Part shown: one piece after another, positions 35,424 through 44,292 of the stretch
How positions within the stretch are numbered: position 1 is the first letter of the stretch
Layout: each line of letters opens with the position of its first letter
Source of the DNA: Hungatella_A sp034142505
Lineage (GTDB): Bacteria > Bacillota > Clostridia > Lachnospirales > Lachnospiraceae
Length of the DNA stretch: 64,000 nt
Reading direction: 5' to 3'
Assembly (NCBI GenBank): GCA_034142505.1
Contig: JAWZDV010000016.1
Location: forward strand, 18,469 to 82,468
Made by a program: the position numbers and the translations under genes
Notes under the pieces: generated by a model
Database searches by the model: none
Told to the model about the DNA's origin: nothing
The model's input: the letters and a program-made list of their open reading frames with translations, nothing else

Positions 35424-36605
35424 CTAACGCGGGTTCTCATACCGTTCTTTAAAATAATCTTTTTTACCGGCGATCTGGCCCCCTTTTAGATAGACTCTGG
35501 GAACGCGTTTGTTGATATCACAGAGGATCTCGTAGTGGAATCCGCCGCCGGTGTCTGCCATCTCTTCCACTGTGATCCGGTCCTCTTGCTCAGATCCGAT
35601 CAGCGTCACCTCATCGTCTACACTGGCCCCGGGGATGTCCGTCACATCCACCATCATCTGGTCCATACAGACACGGCCCAGAATTCTGGCGGACTTTCCG
35701 TGAATCAGGACACGGCCTTTGCCCGACAAGTTTCTGGGATAACCGTCCCCGTAACCAACCGGGATGGTGGCAATCGTCATTTCCTGATCCGCCACGAAGG
35801 TTCCGCCATAGCTGACCGGCGTGCCCTTTTGAATCTTTTTGACATAGGTGATAAAACTCTTCCACTCCAGGACCGGCGCCAGAAGAACCCTGGACGTATC
35901 CACCTCCTGGGAAGGATACAGCCCGTACATGGAAATGCCGGCCCGCACCGCGTTTAAGTCAGCTTCCCTGATATCGATGATGCCGGCACTGTTGGAACAA
36001 TGCTTGACCGGGATGTGGATCTCCCGCTCCTTCAGCATTTTCACAAAGTCCCTGTACTTGTTTAACTGCTGGGCCGTGAAAGTTTTATCCACCTCATCGG
36101 CCTTGGCAAAATGGGTAAACAATCCTTCCAGCTGGAGAGAGGGCAGCTGGCTCATCTCCTTCACCATGTCGGCGCTCTCCTTCGAAGGCTCCATTCCAAT
36201 GCGGCTCATGCCGGTGTCCACCGCCAGATGAACGATGGCGGGCTTATGCATGGACACAGCGGTTTCCGACAGCTTCTTCGCCTGGTCCATGGTGAAAATT
36301 GTGGGCCGGATGCCATATCTGATCATCTCGCGGTTGTGAAACTCATGGGTGACGCCGAGAATCATCACCGGCTTCATAATCCCGTGGCGTCTCAGCTGCA
36401 TGGCCTCCTCCACAGTCGCCACCGCATAGCAGCAGACATACCCGTCAATGGCTCTCGCCACCGGCACCGCTCCGTGGCCATACGCATCCGCTTTCACCAC
36501 ACCGATGATCCCGGTTCCCTGATTTAAATTGGCCTTCATCGCTTTTAAATTATCACTCAGCGCATCCAGATTCACGGTCGCGTAGGTTCTGGTATAGGGT
36601 CTCAT
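35424..36605 (-). CDS. alr: Alanine racemase
   Basis: About 393 aa, PLP enzyme making D-alanine for peptidoglycan. The PLP lysine is in GVVKADAYGHGAVPVA, and the catalytic Tyr of the partner chain is in AGISMYGLYPS. The start at 36605 (MRPYTRTYATVNLDAL) has GGAGG eight bases upstream and gives the normal length. An in-frame ATG at 36686 also has a fair site and would add a 27-residue Asn/Gln-rich extension, so this call is not certain. It follows nnr and precedes mazF. Confidence 0.95.
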   Translation of the reverse strand: MRPYTRTYATVNLDALSDNLKAMKANLNQGTGIIGVVKADAYGHGAVPVARAIDGYVCCYAVATVEEAMQLRRHGIMKPVMILGVTHEFHNREMIRYGIRPTIFTMDQAKKLSETAVSMHKPAIVHLAVDTGMSRIGMEPSKESADMVKEMSQLPSLQLEGLFTHFAKADEVDKTFTAQQLNKYRDFVKMLKEREIHIPVKHCSNSAGIIDIREADLNAVRAGISMYGLYPSQEVDTSRVLLAPVLEWKSFITYVKKIQKGTPVSYGGTFVADQEMTIATIPVGYGDGYPRNLSGKGRVLIHGKSARILGRVCMDQMMVDVTDIPGASVDDEVTLIGSEQEDRITVEEMADTGGGFHYEILCDINKRVPRVYLKGGQIAGKKDYFKERYENPR

Positions 36606-36687
36606 GACATCCGCCTCCATTTGAAAATGATTCTGTGATTGATTCATCATGTAGTTCTGCAAATAGTTCTGTATTGAAATGTTCATA

Positions 36688-38325
36688 TTATATCACTCCC
36701 AGTTCATTTGTAATGTCTCCGGCCAGCAGACCGTGGGGACCAAACCGTTCCAGACACCGGTCACCGGCCGCCCCGTGCAGATAAACCCCAAGAATGGCGG
36801 CTTCCCAATTGTCCTCCCCCTGGGCCAGCAGTCCCGCGATGGCCCCTGTCAGCACATCGCCCGAGCCCGCTTTCGCCATGGCGCTGGTTCCGCTGGTATT
36901 TAAATACACCTGGCCCTCCCTGCCGGCGGCCACGGTCACAGCGTCCTTTAACACACAGGTGATGCCATGGCGGCTGCTGTAATCCAGGGCCGTGTCTATG
37001 GGGTTCTCCTTGATCTTTGCAATAGTAAGGCCAGTCAGTCTGGCCATCTCCCCAACATGGGGCGTGATGATAATGTTCTCTGTGTAATACTGGGTCAGCT
37101 CCGGGTGGTCTGCGATAGCATTCAGGCCGTCCGCATCGATGACGATGGGAACATAGGCGTGGGTCAATACGCTCTTCACCAGCTGCTCCACGTATGGTTC
37201 CCGGCCAAGCCCGGGGCCCAGCACAATCACGCCGGCCAGGTCGCAGGCCGCGGCAATCTGAGCATCCAAGCGGTCAAAACCACTTTGGGTTCCCGCAGGA
37301 TGCTGCAGGTCAGGCACGCCCGGTGCATCCAATGTTTCCGGCTCCCGGCTGAAATCCTCATATTCCAGGCTGACTGGCGCCCCTTCCTGCATTACCGGCG
37401 GTTTATAGGTTTCTAAAATTGCCTCCGGCAGCTGTGTCTGAAGAATCTCCCGGTTCTCTTCCACCGTCAGAATCTTTACAAGACCTGCTCCCATGCGGTA
37501 AGCCGACAGAGCGCTTAAATATGCCGCTCCGCTCATATTCTTAGAGCCTGCCACGACAAGGACTTTTCCGAAGGTTCCTTTATTGGCATCCGCCGGCCGT
37601 TTGGGCCGTCTGGCAGCATCCTCTGTATCATAGGTAAAAAAACGGATTCCCCGGTACATCATCTCCCGGCTGCTTAATAGAGATTTCTCATAGCTGATCC
37701 ACGGGAATCCAATATCTGCGATAATCACTTCCCCACAGCAGGCTCTTCCCGGATACAGCACCGTGCCCAGTTTTTCATATCCAAAGGTCACAGTGGCCGT
37801 GGCCTTCAACACAATCCCCATGATCTGTCCCGTATCACTGTGCACGCCTGACGGAATATCGACGGCAATCACTTCCCTGGCATGGCGGCTTTCCAGCATC
37901 TCAATGACTTCCCGGTATTCTCCCTCAATCGCTCTTCCCAGTCCCACGCCAAAAATGCCGTCGATGATCACATCACAGGAACCTGGAATAAAATCCTGAT
38001 ATTCCATCACCGGCACCTCTAAAGCTTTGGCTATCTCCAGCTGCTGCTGATATTCCGGGGTGCCCCGGTTTCCATCTCCACACAGAAGAACGGAAACCCG
38101 GTATCCTTTGAGATAAAGCATCCTGGCTGCGGCAATACCGTCGGCCCCGTTGTTCCCGGTGCCGCAGACAGCCCAGATCCGGTCTGCCCGCGTACAGCGA
38201 AGCTCCACCTGCGCGGCCACCGCCATAGCTGCCCGCTCCATAAGTACCATGGAGGGAATTCCAATCTCCTGAATGGTATACCGGTCAATCTCTTTCATCT
38301 GACTTCCCGACACCAGAACTCTCAT
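36688..38325 (-). CDS. nnr: Bifunctional NAD(P)H-hydrate epimerase/dehydratase
   Basis: 545 aa with two repair domains. The N-terminal YjeF_N epimerase (about 1-215; CGTGNNGADGIAAARMLYLKGY) and the C-terminal ADP- or ATP-dependent dehydratase (about 235-545; KGTFGKVLVVAGSKNMSGAAYLSALSAYRMGAGLVKI, VIDADGLNAI, GSGDVLTGAIAGLLAQG) are both complete. It restores NAD(P)H damaged by hydration. It is immediately followed by alr and preceded by acpS with no gap, a common Firmicutes cluster. Confidence 0.95.
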   Translation of the reverse strand: MRVLVSGSQMKEIDRYTIQEIGIPSMVLMERAAMAVAAQVELRCTRADRIWAVCGTGNNGADGIAAARMLYLKGYRVSVLLCGDGNRGTPEYQQQLEIAKALEVPVMEYQDFIPGSCDVIIDGIFGVGLGRAIEGEYREVIEMLESRHAREVIAVDIPSGVHSDTGQIMGIVLKATATVTFGYEKLGTVLYPGRACCGEVIIADIGFPWISYEKSLLSSREMMYRGIRFFTYDTEDAARRPKRPADANKGTFGKVLVVAGSKNMSGAAYLSALSAYRMGAGLVKILTVEENREILQTQLPEAILETYKPPVMQEGAPVSLEYEDFSREPETLDAPGVPDLQHPAGTQSGFDRLDAQIAAACDLAGVIVLGPGLGREPYVEQLVKSVLTHAYVPIVIDADGLNAIADHPELTQYYTENIIITPHVGEMARLTGLTIAKIKENPIDTALDYSSRHGITCVLKDAVTVAAGREGQVYLNTSGTSAMAKAGSGDVLTGAIAGLLAQGEDNWEAAILGVYLHGAAGDRCLERFGPHGLLAGDITNELGVI

Positions 38326-38691
38326 TTACTTCTCTCCTTCCCCTACAACAAACCCCAGGGCATACTCGGCAGTGTTGGTTATGGAGGCGTGGATCACGCT
38401 CATTCCCATCCTCTCTGCCGCTTTCTTCGCCCCTCCGTACAGGATCACATAAGGCTTTCCAAGCGGGTCACGCAGTACCTCGATGTCCCCCGGCATAAAT
38501 GTCCGAAACCCGGTCCCAAAGGATTTGGCTACTGCCTCTTTGATAGCAAAATTGCCAGCAAGCATGGAGGCGTTCCCATCTGCTTGCCGGCATTCCTGCT
38601 CGGTAAAAGTCCGCGTCAGAAAGGCCTCTTTTTCACAGGCCTTCCTAATTCGCGCAATCTCTATCATATCTGTTCCGATTCCTAATATCAT
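38326..38691 (-). CDS. acpS: Holo-acyl-carrier-protein synthase
   Basis: 121 aa, the normal size. MILGIGTDMIEIARIRKA carries the metal-binding Asp, and NFAIKEAVAKSFGTGF carries the metal-binding Glu and catalytic segment. It attaches 4'-phosphopantetheine to acyl carrier protein. Its start overlaps the end of rex by 4 bases and its stop abuts nnr, so the order is rex-acpS-nnr-alr-mazF. Confidence 0.95.
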   Translation of the reverse strand: MILGIGTDMIEIARIRKACEKEAFLTRTFTEQECRQADGNASMLAGNFAIKEAVAKSFGTGFRTFMPGDIEVLRDPLGKPYVILYGGAKKAAERMGMSVIHASITNTAEYALGFVVGEGEK

Positions 38692-39347
38692 GACTGGCTG
38701 TCACTCTCCGATTCCTGGTCCTGCATGCTGCACACTTTGTAGGACAGACGCATAAGGCTCTCTGACAGGTGGACATTCTCCACAACGACATCGTCCGGTA
38801 CGACGAGATCGGTATGGGCAAAATTCCAGATTGCCTTGATTCCTGCTTTTACAAGACGGTCCGCAAGTTCCGGCGCCTTGGTCTTCGGTATGGTCAGCGC
38901 GGCGATCTGGACGTCATTGTCCACGATAAACTTCTCCAAATCCTCCACGCCGCGGATCTCAATTCCACGGACTACCAGCCCGATCAGACGGGGATTGGTG
39001 TCAAACATCCCCTTGATGATAAATCCGCGCCTCTCAAAATTAGCATAGTTGGCGATTGCCTGACCTAAATTGCCGGCCCCGATGATAATCAGGTTATGCT
39101 GGCGGTCAATGCCCAGAATCTTGGCAATCTCCGTATATAAATACTTTACGTTGTAACCGTACCCCTGTTGCCCAAAACCGCCAAAGTTGTTCAAATCCTG
39201 GCGAATCTGTGACGCAGTCACTTTCATCCGTATACTTAAATCGTTTGATGAAATTCTTTCCACACCATCTTCCATCAATTCTCCCAGATACCGGTAGTAT
39301 CTCGGAAGTCTGGAGATGACTGCTTTGGAGATCTCTTTCCGTTCCAC
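38688..39347 (-). CDS. rex: Redox-sensing transcriptional repressor Rex
   Basis: 219 aa. An N-terminal winged helix (ISKAVISRLPRYYRYLGEL ... IRQDLNNFGGFGQQGYGY) is followed by a C-terminal Rossmann NADH-binding domain (LIIIGAGNLGQAIANY) and the domain-swapped last helix. It represses fermentation genes until NADH rises. The start is GTG at 39347 behind GGAAGGTG. Its position ahead of nnr places NAD(H) sensing and NAD(H) repair in one transcript. Confidence 0.95.
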   Translation of the reverse strand: MERKEISKAVISRLPRYYRYLGELMEDGVERISSNDLSIRMKVTASQIRQDLNNFGGFGQQGYGYNVKYLYTEIAKILGIDRQHNLIIIGAGNLGQAIANYANFERRGFIIKGMFDTNPRLIGLVVRGIEIRGVEDLEKFIVDNDVQIAALTIPKTKAPELADRLVKAGIKAIWNFAHTDLVVPDDVVVENVHLSESLMRLSYKVCSMQDQESESDSQS

Positions 39348-39383
39348 GGCACTTCACCTTCCCTTACTATAATCACTGTATTT

Positions 39384-39412
39384 ATTATACCTACTTGTTA
39401 AATCAATGTCAA
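39384..39412 (-). promoter_or_regulatory. rex promoter with possible Rex operator
   Basis: Minus strand TTGACA (39407-39412), 17-nt spacer, TATAAT (39384-39389), both exact consensus. An 18-bp imperfect dyad at 39395-39412 (TTGTTAA ... ATGTCAA) resembles the Rex box TTGTTAA-N4-TTAACAA in its left half and would overlap the -35 box, consistent with autorepression. Confidence 0.7.
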
Positions 39413-39427
39413 ACAGGTTTTGCGTCC

Positions 39428-39456
39428 TTGAAAAATTTGTGTTACTATATTATACT
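39428..39456 (+). promoter_or_regulatory. Promoter for the ABC-F gene
   Basis: TTGAAA (39428-39433), 17-nt spacer, TATACT (39451-39456). The -10 box is the first six bases of the 62-bp tandem repeat that follows. Confidence 0.55.
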
Positions 39457-39614
39457 CTTATTGTGCGCAACACAACCCGCCCGCAGGGCATGAATTACGG
39501 GGTGCCCTTGGGTATACTCTTATTGTGCGCAGCACAACCCGCCCGCAGGGCATGAATTACCGGGTGCCCTTGGGTATACTTTACTTGTGCGCAGCACAAC
39601 CCGCCCGCAGGGCA
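39451..39614 (+). repeat. 62-bp tandem repeat, 2.6 copies, in the ABC-F leader
   Basis: Units at 39451-39512 and 39513-39574 differ at two positions; a third partial unit (39575-39614) runs to 20 bp before the start codon. Each unit begins TATACT, contains the palindrome TTGTGC-GCA-GCACAA (one mismatch in unit 1), then CCCGCCCGCAGGGCA. The two full units end with TGCCCTTGGG, which can pair with AGGGCA to form a hairpin. Confidence 0.9.
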
Positions 39615-39634
39615 CAGATGATAGGGAGGAACTA

Positions 39635-41551
39635 ATGATATTAACATGCAGCCATGTCAGCAAGGCATTTGGAACTGACGTTATTATAGAAGATATTTCA
39701 TTTCATATTGAAGACCAGGAGAAGGCGGCCATTGTAGGCATCAACGGAGCCGGAAAATCCACGCTTTTGAAGGTAATTGTGGGCGAACTGACAGCGGATG
39801 AGGGGTCGGTGGTTCTTTCCAAGGGTAAGACCATGGGTTATCTGGCCCAGCACCAGGATTTAACCAGTCATAAGTCTATTTTTGAAGAGCTGTTGGAAGT
39901 TAAGCGGGACGTGCTTCTCATGGAGGAGCGGATTCGGACGCTGGAGGTGGAGATGAAGCACGCCGAGGGGGCGGAGCTTGAGGAAATGCTGTCCACCTAT
40001 ACGAGACTGAACCATGAATTTGAACTGGCGGGAGGATATGCCTGCCAGAGTGAGATTACCGGAGTTTTAAAGGGACTTGGATTTGCGGAGGAGGATTTTA
40101 CAAAGCAGATCCACACATTGTCAGGCGGGCAGAAAACCAGAGTCTCTTTGGGAAAGCTGCTGCTGTCCAAGCCGGATCTCATCCTGCTTGACGAACCGAC
40201 GAACCATTTAGATATGGAGTCCATTGCCTGGCTGGAAACGTATTTATTGAATTACCGCGGGGCTGTGATTATCGTGGCCCATGACCGGTATTTTCTGGAC
40301 CGGGTGGCTGGGAAGATCATCGAGCTGGACAACGGACATGGAACAGTGTTTATAGGAAATTATTCAGCGTACAGCGAGAAGAAAGCCATGCTGCGGGACG
40401 CCCAGTTAAAGGCGTATTTAAACCAGCAGCAGGAAATCCGCCACCAGGAAGAGGTTATCACAAAATTAAAATCCTTCAACCGTGAAAAGTCCATCAAACG
40501 GGCGGAAAGCCGGGAGAAAATGCTTGCCAAAATCGAGGTGCTGGACAAGCCGGTGGAAATCAACGATGAGATGCACATCCGGCTGGAGCCCAATATCACC
40601 AGCGGCAATGATGTGCTGACAGTGCGGGATTTAAGCAAATCCTTTGATTCCAACCATCTGTTTTCCCATGTGGATATGGAGATCAAACGGGGAGAACGGG
40701 TGGCTGTCATCGGCAATAATGGTACCGGCAAGACAACGCTGTTAAAGATTATCAATGATATGCTGCCGGCGGATTCCGGGGAGATTGTGCTGGGGTCTAA
40801 GGTACATATCGGGTACTATGACCAGGAACACCAGGTACTCCATATGGAGAAGACTTTGTTTGACGAACTTCAGGATACGTATCCTGATTTGAACAATACG
40901 AAGATCCGCAATGTACTGGCTGCATTTTTATTTACCGGGGATGATGTGTTTAAGCGGGTTGGAGATTTAAGCGGCGGGGAGCGGGGACGGGTATCTTTAG
41001 CGAAACTGATGCTGTCCAACGCCAACTTTCTGATTCTGGATGAGCCGACGAACCATTTGGATATCACGTCGAAAGAGATTTTGGAGCAGGCGCTGAACCA
41101 ATATACCGGGACGGTTTTGTATGTGTCCCATGACCGTTACTTTATCAATAAGACGGCCACAAGGATTTTGGAGCTGACTGGGGAGACTTTTATCAATTAT
41201 ATCGGAAATTATGATTATTACCTGGAAAAGAAAGATTTGATGAATAAACTTTATGTGGCGCCGGATGACAATGTTGGTACTTCACATGCCGCGGATGTCT
41301 CCGAAATCAAGCAGGATTGGAAAGCCCAGAAGGAAGAACAGGCCCGCATCCGCAAACGCCAGAATGATTTGAAAAAGGCGGAGGATGAGATCACAAAGCT
41401 GGAGGAACGGGACGCCGAACTGGATGACATGCTGGTGCAGCCGGATGTCTGCTCCGATGCCGCTAAACTGCTGGAACTCCATCAGGAGAAGGAAGTAATC
41501 GCCCAAAAGCTGACACAACTGTATGAACTTTGGGAAAGTCTGGCGGAATAA
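39635..41551 (+). CDS. ABC-F family ATPase (YdiF-like)
   Basis: About 638 aa, soluble, with two ATPase domains (Walker A GINGAGKST and GNNGTGKTT; signatures LSGGQKTRVSLGK and LSGGERGRVSLAK; Walker B LILLDEPTNHLD and FLILDEPTNHLD) joined by a charged helical linker, plus a C-terminal coiled coil (IKQDWKAQKEEQARIRKRQNDLKKAEDEI). There is no membrane domain, so it acts on the ribosome, either in translation control or antibiotic protection; the two cannot be told apart here. The ATG at 39635 has GGGAGG six bases upstream. Confidence 0.93.
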   Translation: MILTCSHVSKAFGTDVIIEDISFHIEDQEKAAIVGINGAGKSTLLKVIVGELTADEGSVVLSKGKTMGYLAQHQDLTSHKSIFEELLEVKRDVLLMEERIRTLEVEMKHAEGAELEEMLSTYTRLNHEFELAGGYACQSEITGVLKGLGFAEEDFTKQIHTLSGGQKTRVSLGKLLLSKPDLILLDEPTNHLDMESIAWLETYLLNYRGAVIIVAHDRYFLDRVAGKIIELDNGHGTVFIGNYSAYSEKKAMLRDAQLKAYLNQQQEIRHQEEVITKLKSFNREKSIKRAESREKMLAKIEVLDKPVEINDEMHIRLEPNITSGNDVLTVRDLSKSFDSNHLFSHVDMEIKRGERVAVIGNNGTGKTTLLKIINDMLPADSGEIVLGSKVHIGYYDQEHQVLHMEKTLFDELQDTYPDLNNTKIRNVLAAFLFTGDDVFKRVGDLSGGERGRVSLAKLMLSNANFLILDEPTNHLDITSKEILEQALNQYTGTVLYVSHDRYFINKTATRILELTGETFINYIGNYDYYLEKKDLMNKLYVAPDDNVGTSHAADVSEIKQDWKAQKEEQARIRKRQNDLKKAEDEITKLEERDAELDDMLVQPDVCSDAAKLLELHQEKEVIAQKLTQLYELWESLAE

Positions 41552-41599
41552 TCCTACCGTCCTGTTGCAAAAAACACTTGAATACAAGGAGTAACTGCC

Positions 41600-41812
41600 A
41601 TGAATAAAAAACGAATTGCCGCCATCGTAGTTCTGGTCCTCATCGCCCTCCTCTACCTGGCCACCCTGATCTTTGCCGTCATCGACAGCCCCTTAGCCAA
41701 AAGCTGTCTCATGGCCGCCCTCTTTTGTACCATTGTACTGCCGGTGATAGCTTATGTATATCTGAAGCTGATTGAAAATTTGAAAAGCAGGAAGAATTCG
41801 GAGGAAGAATAA
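41600..41812 (+). CDS. Small two-span membrane protein, function unknown
   Basis: 70 aa: a short basic N-terminus, span one (IAAIVVLVLIALLYLATLIFAVI), a short loop, span two (CLMAALFCTIVLPVIAYVYLKLI) and a charged C-terminal tail KSRKNSEEE. AAGGAG precedes the ATG. It follows the ABC-F gene by ~50 bp on the same strand and probably shares its transcript. I do not recognise the family beyond a resemblance to small clostridial membrane proteins. Confidence 0.75.
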   Translation: MNKKRIAAIVVLVLIALLYLATLIFAVIDSPLAKSCLMAALFCTIVLPVIAYVYLKLIENLKSRKNSEEE

Positions 41813-41875
41813 GATTGGCTTTGAAAAAGCAACCACCTCATACAAGAGGTTGGCCTTATAAAAAGCAACAGAATT

Positions 41876-41916
41876 GCCGCCTTATAAACCGTTCAAAGTA
41901 TACAAGGGCGGCTTTT
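41876..41916. terminator. Terminator between convergent small membrane protein and purA genes
   Basis: GCCGCCTT (41876-41883) pairs with AAGGGCGGC (41904-41912; one bulged base) and is followed by TTTTCT on the + strand; the minus-strand transcript from purA would form the same stem. Confidence 0.65.
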
Positions 41917-41945
41917 CTGTACCCATTTCTGGGATTTTAAAAAAA

Positions 41946-43223
41946 CTACTTACGATAAATAATCTCATCTCTTCCCGGACCATTAGATACCATCGTGACG
42001 GGAACCTCCAGCTCTTTTTCAATGAACTCAATATAATCCCGGCATGCTTTCGGTAACTCTTCGTATTTCCTAATTCCGCGGATCTCACATTTCCAGCCTG
42101 GAAGGGTGGTATAGACAGGTTTGACTTTTTCCAGGTTGACGGTGGTTGGGAAATCTTTGGTTACTTTACCGTCGATCTCGTAACCGATGCAGACCGGAAG
42201 TTCCTCCAGATATCCGAGGACATCCAGGACGGTCAGGACGGCCTCGGTGGCTCCCTGGATACGGCAGCCATAGCGGGACGCCACGGCGTCGAACCAGCCC
42301 ATCCGTCTCGGACGGCCGGTGGTGGCTCCGTACTCGCCTCCGTCTCCGCCGCGGCGGCGAAGCTCGTCCGCTTCCTCACCGAAGATCTCGCTGACAAAAG
42401 CGCCCGCGCCTACGGCGCTGGAATAGGCTTTCACCACGGCGGTGATATTCTTGATCTCATATGGCGGAATTCCTGCCCCAATGGCACCGTAGGCGGCCAG
42501 GGTGGAGGAAGATGTTACCATAGGGTAAATACCATGGTCCGGGTCCTTTAAAGAACCAAGCTGACCTTCCAGCAGGATATTCTTCCCCGCCTTGATCGCC
42601 TCATGAAGATAAGCCGACACATCACACACATAGGGAGCCACCATATCCCGGTATTCCAGCAGGGTGGCATACAGTTCCTCCGGATTCATCGGCGGCTGGT
42701 GGTATAAATGCTCCAGCATCACATTCTTTAACTCGCACACCCGCTCTACTTTCTCTCTCAAGGTCTCCTCGTCAAACAGTTCGCTGACCTGGAACCCAAT
42801 TTTTGCATATTTATCAGAATAAAATGGGGCAATCCCGGATTTCGTGGACCCGAAGGATTTCCCTGCGAGTCTCGCCTCCTCACAAGTATCAAACAACACA
42901 TGATAAGGCATCAAAATCTGGGCCCGGTCGGAAACCAGAATCTTCGGTGCGGGAACTCCCTTGTCTGTCAGAGACTTCACTTCTTGAAACAGATACGGAA
43001 TATTTAACGCCACACCATTGCCAATCACGCTGGTGGTATGGTTGTAGAACACCCCCGATGGCAGCAGATGAAGCGCAAACTTGCCGTAATTATTGATAAT
43101 GGTATGTCCCGCATTGCTTCCGCCCTGGAACCGGACAATAATGTCTGCCTGTTCCGCCAGCATGTCCGTAATCTTGCCCTTGCCTTCATCGCCCCAGTTG
43201 GCGCCTACGATTGCTCTTACCAT
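41946..43223 (-). CDS. purA: Adenylosuccinate synthetase
   Basis: About 425 aa, full length. It starts MVRAIVGANWGDEGKGKITDMLAE, with the GTP-binding and catalytic Asp/His loop (GSNAGHTI) soon after, and has the late guanine-binding region. It joins IMP and aspartate on the way to AMP. The ATG at 43223 has AAGGAGG upstream; an extension to 43250 is unsupported. No purine riboswitch was seen in the ~170 bp upstream. Confidence 0.96.
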   Translation of the reverse strand: MVRAIVGANWGDEGKGKITDMLAEQADIIVRFQGGSNAGHTIINNYGKFALHLLPSGVFYNHTTSVIGNGVALNIPYLFQEVKSLTDKGVPAPKILVSDRAQILMPYHVLFDTCEEARLAGKSFGSTKSGIAPFYSDKYAKIGFQVSELFDEETLREKVERVCELKNVMLEHLYHQPPMNPEELYATLLEYRDMVAPYVCDVSAYLHEAIKAGKNILLEGQLGSLKDPDHGIYPMVTSSSTLAAYGAIGAGIPPYEIKNITAVVKAYSSAVGAGAFVSEIFGEEADELRRRGGDGGEYGATTGRPRRMGWFDAVASRYGCRIQGATEAVLTVLDVLGYLEELPVCIGYEIDGKVTKDFPTTVNLEKVKPVYTTLPGWKCEIRGIRKYEELPKACRDYIEFIEKELEVPVTMVSNGPGRDEIIYRK

Positions 43224-43391
43224 TTGATCGTCCTCCTTATGAATGAACACTGTTTCTTTTTCTGAATGATCCTTTCACGAACACTCCAGAAAAACTTCTG
43301 CATGCTTAGAATACACGAAAACACATCATAAATAAAATCAATATTTATTATGTTCATCATAAGTATAAATTATATCACGGTGGACAGATTC

Positions 43392-44276
43392 CTATTCCAG
43401 CATCATCCCCAACAGCTTCCGTCCTGCCGGCGACATGGGATTTCTCTTGTCCGTCACAATGCAGAAATCCCGCTCCGGCATTGCCTTCGAAAACTTTAAT
43501 TCAAACAGTTCCCCTGTCTCCAGTTTCTCCTTCGCAAAATCCCACACCACGCCCCCGATTCCCAAATTCCGAAGCGCAAACTGAACAATCATATCGCTGG
43601 TAGCCAGTTCAAATTCCGGGGCCAGCTTCACGTGATTCTCCGCCAAAAACTCATCCAGAAACGTCCTGGTACTCGTCCTCGCCTCCAGCAATATACAAGG
43701 CAGCTTCTCCAAACATTCATAAGAAAGGGTCTTTCCTTTCAAATCGGCAAACCTCTCCCCCGCCACAAACACATTCCGAATCTTCCTCACCGGTGTCATC
43801 TGCACCTCCGGCCGCGGTAAAAGCGGAGTACTCACCACCCCGAAATCAATTTTTCCCTCATACAGCGACTCCATCGTCTCCGGCGTCGGCGCGTTGGACA
43901 CCATCACCTTGATCCCCGGATGCTTCTCATGAAATTCCTCCAGATACGACAGCAGATAAAACTGCAGCGTCATATCGCTGGCCCCTATTCGAATCTCCCC
44001 GGTCTCCAAATCCTGCATTCTTCGAAGCATCTCCTCCCCGTCCCGGATGCTCAAAAGTCCCCGTTCCACGTAGGAATACAAAAGAGCCCCTTCCTCCGTC
44101 AGATGCACCCCCTTCGGCGTCCTGACAAACAGCTGGCTGTTTAACGCCTTCTCCAGCTGCCTCACCGCCTGACTCACCGCCGGCTGGGAGATACAAAGTT
44201 CCTTCGCCGCCCCCGTAATGCTCCCCAGCCTGCTCACCTGATAAAACACCCGGTAATACTCCAGGTTCATATCCAT
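43392..44276 (-). CDS. LysR-family transcriptional regulator
   Basis: About 294 aa. The N-terminal winged helix (YYRVFYQVSRLGSITGAAKELCISQPAVSQAVRQLEKALNSQLFVRTPKGVHLTEEG) is followed by a periplasmic-binding-like effector domain (EIRIGASDMTLQFYLLSYLEEFHEKHPGIKV). The start at 44276 follows GGGAGAG. Nearest genes are purA downstream and the RloAB pair upstream on the same strand. LysR proteins usually control a divergent neighbour, and none is present here, so the target is unknown. Confidence 0.9.
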   Translation of the reverse strand: MDMNLEYYRVFYQVSRLGSITGAAKELCISQPAVSQAVRQLEKALNSQLFVRTPKGVHLTEEGALLYSYVERGLLSIRDGEEMLRRMQDLETGEIRIGASDMTLQFYLLSYLEEFHEKHPGIKVMVSNAPTPETMESLYEGKIDFGVVSTPLLPRPEVQMTPVRKIRNVFVAGERFADLKGKTLSYECLEKLPCILLEARTSTRTFLDEFLAENHVKLAPEFELATSDMIVQFALRNLGIGGVVWDFAKEKLETGELFELKFSKAMPERDFCIVTDKRNPMSPAGRKLLGMMLE

Positions 44277-44292
44277 AAAGTCTCTCCCTCTC

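Noticed and set aside
43224..43391. Purine riboswitch upstream of purA
   Set aside because: The junction-conserved bases and paired loops of the purine aptamer are not present.
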